64,000 nt of DNA from Halosegnis rubeus (GTDB lineage Archaea; Halobacteriota; Halobacteria; Halobacteriales; Haloarculaceae). The notes beneath the pieces were generated by a model. That model saw only the letters and a list, made by a program, of their open reading frames with translations, ran no database searches and had not been told where the DNA came from. The position numbers and the translations under genes are program-made. Positions 34,614 through 43,113 of this stretch are shown one piece after another; within the stretch, counting starts at the first letter, position 1; each line of letters opens with the position of its first letter. The stretch is taken from NCBI RefSeq assembly GCF_009184545.1, contig NZ_QJOW01000001.1:62001-126000 (forward strand), written 5' to 3'.

Positions 34614-35665
34614 TCGGCGTTGAGGATGCCGGCCGCGCGGAGGTCGTCGCCGTCGACGCTGGTGCGGTACTCCTCTTTTTCCATCCCGTCGAAGCGGTCG
34701 ATGCCGAAGTCGTTGGCGTACAGCTCTTCGACCTTGGTTCGCTCCTCGTCGGACAGCGCCGGCGTCTCGGGGGCGCTCGCCCACTCGTCGATGTCGGCCT
34801 TCGACCGGAACGTCGGGGTCACGCTCGCGACCGAATCGTACGAGAGCAGCCACTGGATGGCCGCCTGTCCCATCGTGCGCTCGCCGTCGCGCTCGAGGAA
34901 GCGGAGGGTCTCCACTTTCTCGAAGCCGGTGTCGTACCACTCGTCAGGCCGGAAGCCGCGGTGGTCGCCCGCTTCCAGTTCGGTGTCGGGCGTGACCTGC
35001 TCGTTCAACAGCCCCGAGGAGTGCGGGACCCGGGGGATGAGCGACGTGTTCGCGCCCTCGCGGTCGACCGTCTCGACGAAGTGGCGGTGGACGTCCTGTT
35101 CGAGCATGTTGCCGACGTACTGGACGCCGTCGAACTCCTGTTCGATGGCGAAGTCGCCCTCGGCGAGCCAGCCAATGGAGGGACCGAGCGCGACGCCGAT
35201 GGCGTCGGCCACGTCCTCCTCGCGGAGCTCATCCAGCAGCTCCAGCACCTCCGTGTTCATCTCCGCCACGTCCGGGTTGTGGAGCTGGAGATACTCGACG
35301 TGGTCCGTCCCGAGCCGGTCGAGCGACTTCTCGACTGCATCGCGCAGATACTCGGCGTCGTACTCCTTCGGGAGCTCGCCGTGGCCGGCCTGTGGGTTGT
35401 TGTAGAAGTCGTAGCCGACCTTCGTGGCGACGACCATCTCGTCGCCCCGCTCGTCGAGCACCTCGCCGAGTAGCTCCTCCGAGCGACCGTGGCCGTACAC
35501 GTCGCTGGTGTCGAAGTAGTTAATGCCGGCGTCGAGCGCGTATTCGACCATCTCCAGGGCGTCGGACTCGTCGCGGTCACCCCACCAGTCGGTGCCGATG
35601 ACCCACGCACCGAAGCCGACCTCACTCACGTCGATGCCAGAGTCGCCAAGTTCCCGATGTTGCAT
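34610..35665 (-). CDS. Aldo/keto reductase
   Basis: NADPH-dependent oxidoreductase with a TIM barrel, 351 residues. The catalytic tetrad is visible: Asp and Tyr in FDTSDVYGHGRSEE (about 50 and 55), Lys in VVATKVGYD (about 84) and His in LQLHNPD (about 125). The C-terminal cofactor region reads QAAIQWLLSYDSVASVTPTFRS. The carbonyl substrate is unknown. The start MQHRELGDSGIDVSEVGFGAW is the standard family start. Confidence 0.92.
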   Translation of the reverse strand: MQHRELGDSGIDVSEVGFGAWVIGTDWWGDRDESDALEMVEYALDAGINYFDTSDVYGHGRSEELLGEVLDERGDEMVVATKVGYDFYNNPQAGHGELPKEYDAEYLRDAVEKSLDRLGTDHVEYLQLHNPDVAEMNTEVLELLDELREEDVADAIGVALGPSIGWLAEGDFAIEQEFDGVQYVGNMLEQDVHRHFVETVDREGANTSLIPRVPHSSGLLNEQVTPDTELEAGDHRGFRPDEWYDTGFEKVETLRFLERDGERTMGQAAIQWLLSYDSVASVTPTFRSKADIDEWASAPETPALSDEERTKVEELYANDFGIDRFDGMEKEEYRTSVDGDDLRAAGILNAD

Positions 35666-35702
35666 ACTCGGGCTTGGTGATTCGGCTACTTAGCGGAAAC
35701 GG

Positions 35703-37334
35703 TTACTCGCGCAGCCGTAGCCGTTCGGTGACGAACGTCCGGTCCAGCGCCGCGAGGAATGGCCCGAGACGCGGTCCCTGCTGTTCATCGAGGAAGAGCC
35801 GGTAGCCTGCGGTGAAGAAGTCGCCCACCTCGACGCCGTGGTCGCGGGCGGTCTCGAAGATCTCCTCGTGGAGCGTCTCGCCGTCGGGCCGTTCGGTCTC
35901 GACGTAGTCGGCGAGGTCCGCGAGCGCGTTCGTCGTCGCGTCGTCGAAGGCGACCTCGGGCAGCTCCTCGGCCAGCCGGTAGTTGTACTCGTTGTCCGTG
36001 CGCACGGCCCACGCGCGGGCCTTCTCGACGCGGCCGAGGGCACGCTCGACCTGTTCGTCGCTCGCGTCCTCGGGGAGATGTCCGGACCGGCGCGCCATCG
36101 TCGCCCGAAGCTCGTCGTCGTCGGTCATCCCGAGCACGGCCGCGAAGGTGTACGGGATGCGGATGCGCGCTGCGTCGGGGTCGGTGACGAACGGATACGC
36201 GCGCTCGGCGCGTGCGGTCTCGGTCTCGCCGCCGTCTTCCTCGCCGAAGTAGAGCCGCTCGAAGCGGTCGAACTCGTCGACCAGCTGGTCGAGCCGCTCG
36301 ATGGAGAAGTCACGAGCACGCTTGGGGTCTTTCGTGAAGAAGTACCGGACCACCTCGGGTTCGAGCAGTTCCAGCACCTCCGAGACCATGACGACGTTAC
36401 CAGCAGACGAGGAGAACGCCTCTCCGTCGAGGGTGAACCACTCGTACACCATCGGAACGGGCGGCTCGTTGCCCAGCAGGCTACGGGCGATGTGCTCGCC
36501 GGAGGGCCAGGACCCCTCGGCGTGGTCCTTGCCGAACGGCTCGAAGTCCACGTCGAGGGTCTGCCACTGGGCGGGCCACTCGAACCGCCACGGTAGCTTC
36601 CCCTCTCGGAGCGTCGCGGTGCCTTCGTGACCACACCCCTCGATGGTCTGGCCCCCGGCCTCGATGTCCGTACACCGGTACTCGACGGTGCCGGCCACGG
36701 CGTCGATGCTCGTGACGGTCTCGGTCACCGTCCCGCACTCCGCACAGATCGGGTTGAACGGAACGTACGACGCGTCGACCTTGTCCTGATACTCGCCCAG
36801 TATCTCGCGGGCCTCGTCCGCGTGTGCGAGGATGTGGCGGGTCACGTCCTCGAACGCGCCCGACTCGTAGAGGTCGGTGTTCGAGCGGATGTCGAGGTCG
36901 ATACCGAGCAGGTCGGCCGACTGGCGGATAATCTCGGAGAAGTGGTCGCCGTAGGAGTCACAGCAGCCGAACGGGTCCGGGATGTCGGTGTACGGTCTCC
37001 CGAGGTTCGTCCCGAGCGCCGAGGCGTCCACCTCGCCCAGTCCGACGATGTTACCGTCGAGGTCGGCGAGCTTCCGGGGGAGCTTGCGCAGCGGGTCGCG
37101 GTCGTCGGTGGTGAACACCTGTCGAACATCGTGACCGCGCTCGCGGAGCACCTCGGCGACGAAGTGGCCCCGCATCAGTTCGTTCATGTTTCCGAAGTGC
37201 GGGACGCCGGACGGCGAGATACCGCCCTTGATGACGATTTCTTCACCCGCTTCGACGCGCTCCTCGACGGCATCGGCGGCGGCGTCGGCCCAGAAGTCGT
37301 ACTGGCGGTCGGCGAGCGTGTGCGGCGAGGTCAT
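35703..37334 (-). CDS. lysS: Lysyl-tRNA synthetase, class I
   Basis: Class I LysRS, the form typical of many archaea and some bacteria, charging tRNA-Lys. The HIGH-type motif is HFGN at 46-49 (GGISPSGVPHFGNMNELMRGHF). The KMSKS-type loop is FSSSAGNVV. A Cys pair (CAECGTVTETV) and a second Cys (EGCGHEG) form the zinc-binding insert. The 543-residue length fits. Its ATG overlaps the pyrH stop (ATGA), so pyrH and lysS form one operon. Confidence 0.96.
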   Translation of the reverse strand: MTSPHTLADRQYDFWADAAADAVEERVEAGEEIVIKGGISPSGVPHFGNMNELMRGHFVAEVLRERGHDVRQVFTTDDRDPLRKLPRKLADLDGNIVGLGEVDASALGTNLGRPYTDIPDPFGCCDSYGDHFSEIIRQSADLLGIDLDIRSNTDLYESGAFEDVTRHILAHADEAREILGEYQDKVDASYVPFNPICAECGTVTETVTSIDAVAGTVEYRCTDIEAGGQTIEGCGHEGTATLREGKLPWRFEWPAQWQTLDVDFEPFGKDHAEGSWPSGEHIARSLLGNEPPVPMVYEWFTLDGEAFSSSAGNVVMVSEVLELLEPEVVRYFFTKDPKRARDFSIERLDQLVDEFDRFERLYFGEEDGGETETARAERAYPFVTDPDAARIRIPYTFAAVLGMTDDDELRATMARRSGHLPEDASDEQVERALGRVEKARAWAVRTDNEYNYRLAEELPEVAFDDATTNALADLADYVETERPDGETLHEEIFETARDHGVEVGDFFTAGYRLFLDEQQGPRLGPFLAALDRTFVTERLRLRE

Positions 37335-38029
37335 GCCGTCTCCTCGTCGGGTACGATGCGCGTCCCGTCGAAGGAGTCGTGCTCGACGGCGTCGGTCACC
37401 CGAGTCGGGTCAGCGCCGTCGAGCACGACCGTCTCCAACCCGGCGCGCTGGATGACCTTCGTCGCGAGCAGGTCGACGGGTGCGGACGCGCCGGCCGTCA
37501 TCTCCATCGACGCGACGGTGTCGACCAGCTCACTTGCCGTGAGTTCGTCGTGGCGCTCGGCGTCGTCGACCTCGTTCGGGTCGGCGGTGAAGACGCCCGG
37601 GACGGAGGTGGCGAAGACGAGTCGGTTGGCGTCGACGTACTCGGCGAGCACGGCCGAGACCGCGTCGGTTGTCTGTGCCGGGACGACACCGCCCATGACG
37701 GTTACGTCGCCGCGCTGCACGTCGGTGCGCGCCTGTTCGTAGTTCTCGGGGACGACGGACGCGGTAATCGACTCGTCGATCGCGGCGAGCAGGAGCTTCG
37801 CGTTCAGCCGAGTGACGGCGATACCGAGCTGGTCGAGTTCGCTCTCGTTGGCTCCGACCTCGCGGGCCGCGCCGATGTACTCGCGGGCGACGCCGCCACC
37901 GCCGACGACGACGGCGACCTCGTGGCCCGACTCGACCAACCCCTCGATGACGGTCGCGTACTCGTCGACCCGGTTGGTGGCCGGGTCGGGGACGAGGACG
38001 CTCCCGCCGACAGAAACGACGACTCTCAT
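37331..38029 (-). CDS. pyrH: Uridylate kinase
   Basis: Amino-acid-kinase-fold enzyme converting UMP to UDP. The 232-residue archaeal form starts MRVVVSVGGSVLVPDPA, with VAVVVGGGGVAREYIGAARE (phosphate loop), VTVMGGVVPAQTTDAVSAVLAEYVDANRLVFATSVPGVFTADPN (nucleotide site) and a C-terminal TRIVPDEE. It is the first gene of the pyrH-lysS pair and divergent from moaE. Confidence 0.94.
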   Translation of the reverse strand: MRVVVSVGGSVLVPDPATNRVDEYATVIEGLVESGHEVAVVVGGGGVAREYIGAAREVGANESELDQLGIAVTRLNAKLLLAAIDESITASVVPENYEQARTDVQRGDVTVMGGVVPAQTTDAVSAVLAEYVDANRLVFATSVPGVFTADPNEVDDAERHDELTASELVDTVASMEMTAGASAPVDLLATKVIQRAGLETVVLDGADPTRVTDAVEHDSFDGTRIVPDEETA

Positions 38030-38120
38030 TGTTCCAGATGTTCCGCGTTCGCCGCTTAAGACTTATCAAGCGCGTAGGCGAGCGCGACAGCTACAAGCCC
38101 CTCGCGTACAACCGCCTAAC

Positions 38121-38897
38121 GTGTACACGCTGGGCGTCGTCGGCCCGTCGGCCCGCGCAACCGCGACCGAAATCGCCGCCACGCTCTCGGGTCGAATCGC
38201 GCTCGTCGGGACCGGCGAGGTCGCTCTCCCCGGGAACGTCGCGACGACGACCACCCTCGGAGACGGATGGCAGGCAACTAGCGACGGCGACTGCACCCTC
38301 GACGAGACGCTGGACCGACTCGCGTGCAGTCACGACTACGCGCTCGTCCTCGACATGCCAGCCGCCGACATTCCCCATCTCGTCCTCGATGACACCGCCG
38401 TCTCGACCCCGCTGTTCGAGACGGAACCGGACTCTGTCCCCCCGGTTCACCCCGACCGCGTGGTCGATGCTCTCCACGAATGTCCCGAGTACGAGAGTCT
38501 GGGGTCGCTGATCGCGTCCGTCAAGGGGTCACAAGACGGTGACCGCGCGGGCGCAATCGCGACCTTTACCGGCAGAGTCCGGCGGTTCGATTCCCCCGAC
38601 GACGTGGCGACCACACACCTCGATTTCGAGATGTACGACGAGGTGGCCGAGACCCGGATGGCGAGCATCGAGACTGACCTCGAAGCCCGCGACGGTGTCT
38701 TCGACGTGCGCCTCCACCACCGGCAGGGCGTCATCGAGGCCGGCGAGGACATCGTCTTCGTCGTCGTGCTCGCGGGCCACCGCGAGGAGGCGTTCGCGGC
38801 GGTCTCCGACGGCATCGACCGGCTAAAAGACGAAGTGCCGATCTTCAAGCAGGAAGTCACCGACGAGGGGGAGTTCTGGGTGGACGCCGACGGCTAA
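38121..38897 (+). CDS. moaE: Molybdopterin synthase large subunit MoaE with degenerate MobB-like N-domain
   Basis: The C-terminal part (about 125-258) is MoaE, which with thiocarboxylated MoaD inserts sulfur into precursor Z. Motifs are GAIATFTGRVR, LDFEMYDEVAE, VRLHHRQGVIEAGEDIVFVVVLAGHREEAF and DEVPIFKQE, with the active-site Lys. The first 120 residues resemble MobB (GVVGPSARATATEIAATL) but lack the GKT of a P-loop. The start is the GTG at 38121. The Mo-cofactor partner genes are not adjacent. Confidence 0.9.
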   Translation: MYTLGVVGPSARATATEIAATLSGRIALVGTGEVALPGNVATTTTLGDGWQATSDGDCTLDETLDRLACSHDYALVLDMPAADIPHLVLDDTAVSTPLFETEPDSVPPVHPDRVVDALHECPEYESLGSLIASVKGSQDGDRAGAIATFTGRVRRFDSPDDVATTHLDFEMYDEVAETRMASIETDLEARDGVFDVRLHHRQGVIEAGEDIVFVVVLAGHREEAFAAVSDGIDRLKDEVPIFKQEVTDEGEFWVDADG

Positions 38898-39176
38898 CCG
38901 CCGCGCACCACCGAGATGCGGGTGAGGTCTGGCTAACTATCGGCTGTTTTCGCCGCATCTTTGCGGGAACACCGGTGTCTGTTCGCCGGATTTCTGGGTT
39001 CGAATTGAATGTCTTAGAACAGTTCGTAAAATGTCTAAGCAATTTTGAGGCGTTTGTGAACGGTTCGTTTCACCCCGATTTGTGCTGGTTTTCTCCGAAC
39101 GGAGCCGAAGTGAGTCGAAGCGTCTCGTATTTATATACCGATGTGGCTTCCTTGTGGAAGTGAGGCGAGATACCCT
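38898..39176 (+). promoter_or_regulatory. Long AT-rich regulatory spacer before the DUF7123 gene
   Basis: This 279-nt gene-free stretch is notably AT-richer than the rest of the window. It holds related CTTAG (39013-39017) and CTAAG (39035-39039) sites that can pair as an inverted repeat, and a strong promoter near its right end. No RNA gene was recognised. The length and composition suggest regulator binding sites. Confidence 0.5.
39128..39137 (+). promoter_or_regulatory. Strong TATA box (TATTTATATA) of the DUF7123 gene
   Basis: This is one of the best TATA-box matches noted in the window. It predicts transcription starting near 39160 with a leader of about 17 nt before the ATG at 39177. 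Confidence 0.65.
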
Positions 39177-39425
39177 ATGAGCGCAACAACCCCCGCAACC
39201 GAGTCCGACGCCGAGAGCAAGGAAAGCCGACTGAAGAACTACCTCGCGCAGAAGGCCGAGGACGGCGAGCTGTACTTCAAATCGAAGTTCATCGCGGACG
39301 AGGTCGGCCTCTCCTCCAAGGAGATCGGCGCGCTGATGGTGAAACTCCGAGACACCGCCACCGAAATCGACGTAGAGAAGTGGTCGTACACGAGCGCGAC
39401 CACGTGGCGTATCACCCCAGCGTAA
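39177..39425 (+). CDS. DUF7123 winged-helix-like protein
   Basis: This 82-residue haloarchaeal protein has a Ser/Thr/acidic N-terminus, then SRLKNYLAQKAEDGELYFKSKFIADEVGLSSKEIGALMVKL and a closing strand EKWSYTSATTWRIT, which reads as a winged helix. The family is conserved across Halobacteria and normally strongly expressed. A DNA-binding role is likely but unproven. The ATG at 39177 is preferred over an upstream frame start because the conserved protein begins here. Confidence 0.82.
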   Translation: MSATTPATESDAESKESRLKNYLAQKAEDGELYFKSKFIADEVGLSSKEIGALMVKLRDTATEIDVEKWSYTSATTWRITPA

Positions 39426-39494
39426 CGACGACCGGCACTTCGGTCCCCTTCCTCCACACGGGGGTTTATCCCCCTGTCCTCCCTTCATTCGGTG

Positions 39495-40661
39495 ATGAGT
39501 GACGACGAGGGATACGACTCCCTCCCGACGCCCGCAGCGCTCGCGGACGTGTTCCACGTCGAGGAGCGACGCGCCGAGGAGGACCGCGTCGTCTACGTCG
39601 GCGAACCGCTGTTGCCGACCGAGACGCTCGAACGGCAGTTGTGGCCGCTGTTCCGCGAGGCTGGCTACGACGTACGCCTCCAGACGATTACCGACAGCGA
39701 GGAAGACCCCATCTCGGGAGTCCAACTTCGGTCCCGACGACACGCGCTCGTCGCCACGCCTGCGGGCAACAGTCTCGACGGTATCCCGTGGACGAACGTC
39801 ATCATGTTCGCGCTCACGGTCGTGACGACGCTGTTCGTCGGCTCTATCTGGTATCACGAACCCGCGTGGGGACCGGTCGAGTTGGTCACCGGCGAGAACT
39901 GGAAGTTCAGCGCCGCGGTGTTATCCGTGCTCGCCACCCACGAACTCGGCCACTACGTCTTCGCCCGGTATCACGACGTGAACGCCTCGCTCCCGTACTT
40001 CATCCCGTTCCCGACGCTCATCGGGACGATGGGCGCGGTTATCCGGATGAAGGGGCGACTCCCGAGTCGGAAGGCGCTGTTCGACATCGGCGTCGCCGGT
40101 CCGCTCGCCGGACTGGTCGCGACCGTCGTCGTGACGATTATCGGACTGACGGCCGACCCGATTACGGTGCCACAGCGAATCATCGAGAGTTCAGATACCG
40201 TCCAGGTGCAGTTCGGCTACCCGCCGCTCATCCAACTGCTCGCCGAGTTGGTGGGCCAACCACTGGAGTATCCGGACGACCCGACGCTCGCTGTTAGTCC
40301 CATCGTCTTCGGCGGGTGGACGGGAATGTTCATCACCTTTCTGAACCTGATTCCGGTGGGCCAACTCGACGGGGGCCACATCCTGCGTGCGATGGCCGGC
40401 GAGCGCGCGGAGTCCATCTCGAACGTCGTCCCCGGGCTCCTGTTCGGGTTGGCTGCGTACCTGTTCTTCTTCACGAACAGCGGCCGTGCGGCGTTCCTCT
40501 GGGGGATTTGGGGCGGGATGGCGGTGCTCGCCGGCGCGGCCGGCTTCGCCGAACCAATCTACGATGAACCACTCGACCGCGGCCGGTTCGCGATCGGGGC
40601 GTTCACCTTCCTGCTCGGGGCGCTCTGTTTCGTTCCGGTTCCGTTCCAGCTGATGAGTTAA
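39495..40661 (+). CDS. Site-2 protease family protein (M50), no PDZ
   Basis: This 388-residue membrane metalloprotease has a soluble N-terminal region (1-95) with LADVFHVEERRAEEDRVVYVG, then membrane helices with the zinc motif HELGH (149-153). GTMGAVIRMKGRLPSRKALFDIGVAGPLAGL is a conserved loop and helix, and QLDGGHILRA near 292 supplies the third ligand. It is similar to plant EGY-like and haloarchaeal S2P proteins. The ATG at 39495 is favoured over the adjacent GTG at 39492. It is convergent with thiL, overlapping by 4 nt. Confidence 0.92.
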   Translation: MSDDEGYDSLPTPAALADVFHVEERRAEEDRVVYVGEPLLPTETLERQLWPLFREAGYDVRLQTITDSEEDPISGVQLRSRRHALVATPAGNSLDGIPWTNVIMFALTVVTTLFVGSIWYHEPAWGPVELVTGENWKFSAAVLSVLATHELGHYVFARYHDVNASLPYFIPFPTLIGTMGAVIRMKGRLPSRKALFDIGVAGPLAGLVATVVVTIIGLTADPITVPQRIIESSDTVQVQFGYPPLIQLLAELVGQPLEYPDDPTLAVSPIVFGGWTGMFITFLNLIPVGQLDGGHILRAMAGERAESISNVVPGLLFGLAAYLFFFTNSGRAAFLWGIWGGMAVLAGAAGFAEPIYDEPLDRGRFAIGAFTFLLGALCFVPVPFQLMS

Positions 40662-41518
40662 TGTGTGTAGCCGCGGTCCGGAAGCGGTTCGCCGTCCATC
40701 TCGACACCAGCCTCGATTACCTCGCCAATTACGCTCACGGGAACCGGACTCACCTCGCGAACGTGTTCGGGGTCGTCGGTCGTGAACACTAACTCGAAGT
40801 CCTCGCCGAAGTGCACAGCTAACTCGCGTGCGTCGGTCCCGTCCGTTGCGACCGTCTCGACGCTCTCGTGTACCGGAAATCGGTCGTACTCGACGGCGAA
40901 GCCGCAGTCCGATGCCTCGCCGAGTTGGTGGAGCGAGCGCGCCACCCCATCGCTGGAATCCATCATCGCGCTCGCGTGTGGCGCGACCGCCCGGCCGGCA
41001 GCGACACGCGGCTCGAACCGAAACAGCTCGTTCGCGCGCTCGGGGTCGGTCTCGAACAGCCGGAAGCCGCCAGCAGACCGGCCGATTCGCCCGGTGACAC
41101 AGACCGACTCGCCGGGGGTCGCGCCGTCGCGCATGACGGGGGTGTCGGTCTCGCCCATCGCCGTCGTCGCGACGGTGAACTCCTCGTGGCCGTCGAGGTC
41201 GCCGCCGACGTAGCGTGCGCCCGTCGTCTCACACACCTCGCGTGCGCCCCGGAGGAAGTCACGTAGCTCCCGTTCCTCGAAGCTCGGTGCGCCGTAGACG
41301 GCGACCGCGGCGGTCGCCGCTGCTCCCATCGCGGCAACGTCGGATAGTGACGCGCCGACGCTACGCCAGCCGGCGGTGTAGCGGGTCGTCCCCGGCGGGA
41401 AATCGGTCGTCTCGTGGAGCATATCCGTCGTGATGACGGTCGACCCGACGACGGCACAGTCGTCGCCCGCGTCCGGCAGCGCGTCGCCGATGAGTCCGAG
41501 GGCGGCCCGTTCGTCCAT
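40658..41518 (-). CDS. thiL: Thiamine-monophosphate kinase
   Basis: Phosphorylates thiamine monophosphate to the active diphosphate with ATP. The 286-residue protein has the PurM/ThiL fold pattern: DERAALGLIGDALPDAGDDCAVV, the first Asp-rich site ITTDMLHETTDFPPG, GWRSVGASLSDVAAMGAAA, YVGGDLDG, MMDSSDGVARSLHQLGE and VHFGEDFELVFT. All metal-binding Asp clusters are present. No thiamine genes are adjacent. Confidence 0.94.
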   Translation of the reverse strand: MDERAALGLIGDALPDAGDDCAVVGSTVITTDMLHETTDFPPGTTRYTAGWRSVGASLSDVAAMGAAATAAVAVYGAPSFEERELRDFLRGAREVCETTGARYVGGDLDGHEEFTVATTAMGETDTPVMRDGATPGESVCVTGRIGRSAGGFRLFETDPERANELFRFEPRVAAGRAVAPHASAMMDSSDGVARSLHQLGEASDCGFAVEYDRFPVHESVETVATDGTDARELAVHFGEDFELVFTTDDPEHVREVSPVPVSVIGEVIEAGVEMDGEPLPDRGYTH

Positions 41519-41572
41519 ATTCGCCCCCGAACTGGCTGGCGTAAAGCCGTGTCGGTGGCGAGACCGAACGCG

Positions 41573-41623
41573 GTGAACTACCCCACCCTATTCGCGCCCT
41601 TCGGGCGCTCCTTGAGGGCGGGG
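41573..41623 (-). ncRNA. Right-end hairpin, 3' part of the putative omega RNA of TnpB element 3
   Basis: On the plus strand CCCCACCCT (41581-41589) pairs with AGGGCGGGG (41615-41623). Eight pairs are Watson-Crick and one is G-U in RNA. The tnpB stop lies at the base of the stem and GTTCAC follows it, as in the other copies. The putative guide would be read into the flank toward thiL. Confidence 0.65.
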
Positions 41624-42825
41624 CTTCCTGCTTCCACGACGCGCTGTGCAGGAACCGAATCGGTTCCCGTAGGGAGTGCAGTCTCCACAGGCGTTTGTTC
41701 GGAGTGACCCACTCCTACATCTTCGAGGCCCCGAGAAAGAACGTTCCACGCCGCGTTTGCATCCCTGTCTGCCTCGAACCCGCAGGCGGGACAGGAATGT
41801 TCACGGACCCACAGCGGTTTCACCGTCCCGACGCCGCATGACGCGCATTCTTTCGTCGTCCCTCTCGGATTCACTGCGACGAAGTGCGTTCCTTCGCGCC
41901 CACACTTGTATTCGAGCATCGAGATGAACGTTCGCCACGCCGACGATGCGGTGTTGCGGCTGTTCGACGGCGATTCCATCATCCCCTTCACGTCTAAGTC
42001 CTCCACGGCCACGAGGTCGTACTCCCGAGCGTAGTACGCTGAGAGTCGGTGGAGAAAGTCACGGCGTTTGCGCTTCAAGTCAGCGTGACACTCCGCGACT
42101 CGTCGGCGTTGCTTCTCGTAGTTGTTCGACCCGCGTTGCTTCTGCGAGAGTGACCGCTGTTCGCATTCCAGCCGCTCGCGTTCGCCTGAAAGGTCAAGCG
42201 ACCCCACGGCGAACCCGTCTGTATCGTGGGCGTACTTGAGAATACCCACATCGATGCCGACGCACCGCTCGGGATTCTCGGGCGGTTCGGGCGGTTCGCG
42301 GTCCATTTCGACGCCGAAGGTGGCGAACCACTCGCCCGTCGGTTCCTTCTTAACTGTGACCTGCTTCACGGTGGCGTCGTCGGGGATGGCGCGGTGGAGC
42401 CGAATCGGGATGTCTCCGAGTTTCGAGAGTGACAGCACAGTCTGACCGCCCTTCTTGTCGAGCTTGAAGCCAGATTGACTGTACGTGAAACTGCGGAACT
42501 CCCGTGGTGGCTTCCACTTGAGTTGACCGACACCGTAGCCGTTCTGCTTGAGCGCGGAGAGACCTTTCAGGTTGTCGAACAGGCGCTCCACGACGGTTTG
42601 GAGAACCTTCGAGTACACGTCCGAGAGGTCATCCCACCACGTCTTGAGGTCGGGGAGGTTCGACCGAAGCGTTGTCATGGACGGCAGTTCGCCGTGTTCG
42701 TCTTGGTACTCGCTGAGGCGGTAGCGCGTGTGGTTGTACAGTTGCCGACAAATATCGCGGTGGCGGTCCAACTCCTCACGGTGGGCGTCGGACGGATTGA
42801 GACGATACTTGTAGGCGTAGTACAT
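41578..42825 (-). CDS. tnpB: TnpB RNA-guided endonuclease (intact, 415 aa)
   Basis: Complete TnpB with the N-terminal OrfB-type helix (MYYAYKYRLNPSDAHREEL), RuvC-I Asp192 (VGIDVGILKYAHD), RuvC-II Glu275 (LVAVEDLDVKGM), a zinc ribbon (CASCG ... CPACG, about 328-348) and RuvC-III DRDANAAWN (353-361). It belongs to a different subgroup from the 5.2-kb copy but the same one as the remnants at 12.7 and 44.8 kb. Its ATG lies 3 nt after the stop of the small RHH gene, so the two are probably translated from one mRNA. Confidence 0.93.
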   Translation of the reverse strand: MYYAYKYRLNPSDAHREELDRHRDICRQLYNHTRYRLSEYQDEHGELPSMTTLRSNLPDLKTWWDDLSDVYSKVLQTVVERLFDNLKGLSALKQNGYGVGQLKWKPPREFRSFTYSQSGFKLDKKGGQTVLSLSKLGDIPIRLHRAIPDDATVKQVTVKKEPTGEWFATFGVEMDREPPEPPENPERCVGIDVGILKYAHDTDGFAVGSLDLSGERERLECEQRSLSQKQRGSNNYEKQRRRVAECHADLKRKRRDFLHRLSAYYAREYDLVAVEDLDVKGMMESPSNSRNTASSAWRTFISMLEYKCGREGTHFVAVNPRGTTKECASCGVGTVKPLWVREHSCPACGFEADRDANAAWNVLSRGLEDVGVGHSEQTPVETALPTGTDSVPAQRVVEAGSPALKERPKGANRVG

Positions 42826-42828
42826 CTG

Positions 42829-42948
42829 TTACTCTCGCTCCTCGATGAGTTGGTCGAGTTGGTCGCGGATGAACGACGAAAGGTTGAGATGGTTTTCCTC
42901 AATCCACTCGTCTTGGTCTTCGCGGATGGTGATTGTCTTCCGTTTCAC
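42829..42948 (-). CDS. Small ribbon-helix-helix protein encoded just before tnpB
   Basis: This 39-residue peptide, KRKTITIREDQDEWIEEN then HLNLSSFIRDQLDQLIEERE, has the beta strand, helix, helix layout of RHH/CopG DNA-binding proteins. The start is taken as the GTG at 42948, with a TATA box about 26 nt upstream. The GTG at 42957 is possible too. Only 3 nt separate its stop from the tnpB start. It may control transcription of the element or act as a TnpB partner. Confidence 0.7.
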   Translation of the reverse strand: MKRKTITIREDQDEWIEENHLNLSSFIRDQLDQLIEERE

Positions 42949-42974
42949 CGTATGCACGCTACACACGTAGGACG

Positions 42975-42981
42975 TAATAAA
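42975..42981 (-). promoter_or_regulatory. TATA box of the RHH-tnpB transcript
   Basis: The minus strand reads TTTATTA, about 26-30 nt before the proposed GTG start, consistent with a leaderless RHH-tnpB mRNA. Confidence 0.55.
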
Positions 42982-43018
42982 TGCATTGGGGGATTGCGGT
43001 GGGCCTGTAGGCTTGCAG

Positions 43019-43100
43019 TCGTACAGTGTACGAACAACGATGACGGCGTTGACGAGACGAGACGCGTCTCGTTCGCACACCAGAAATCAAAGATTTCTGG
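43019..43100. repeat. Cluster of three perfect palindromes in the left part of TnpB element 3
   Basis: TCGTAC-AGT-GTACGA (43019-43033), ACGAGACGCGTCTCGT (43057-43072, no loop) and CCAGAAATC-AAA-GATTTCTGG (43080-43100) lie between the left-end hairpin and the promoter. They could be RHH operators, transposase sites or hairpins that insulate the element from outside transcription. Confidence 0.75.
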
Positions 43101-43113
43101 GGACGCTGTATCT

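Noticed and set aside
38975-39163. Plus-strand 62-codon frame in the spacer before DUF7123
   Set aside because: AT-rich, with codon use unlike neighbouring genes, and overlapping a strong promoter; not supported as a gene.
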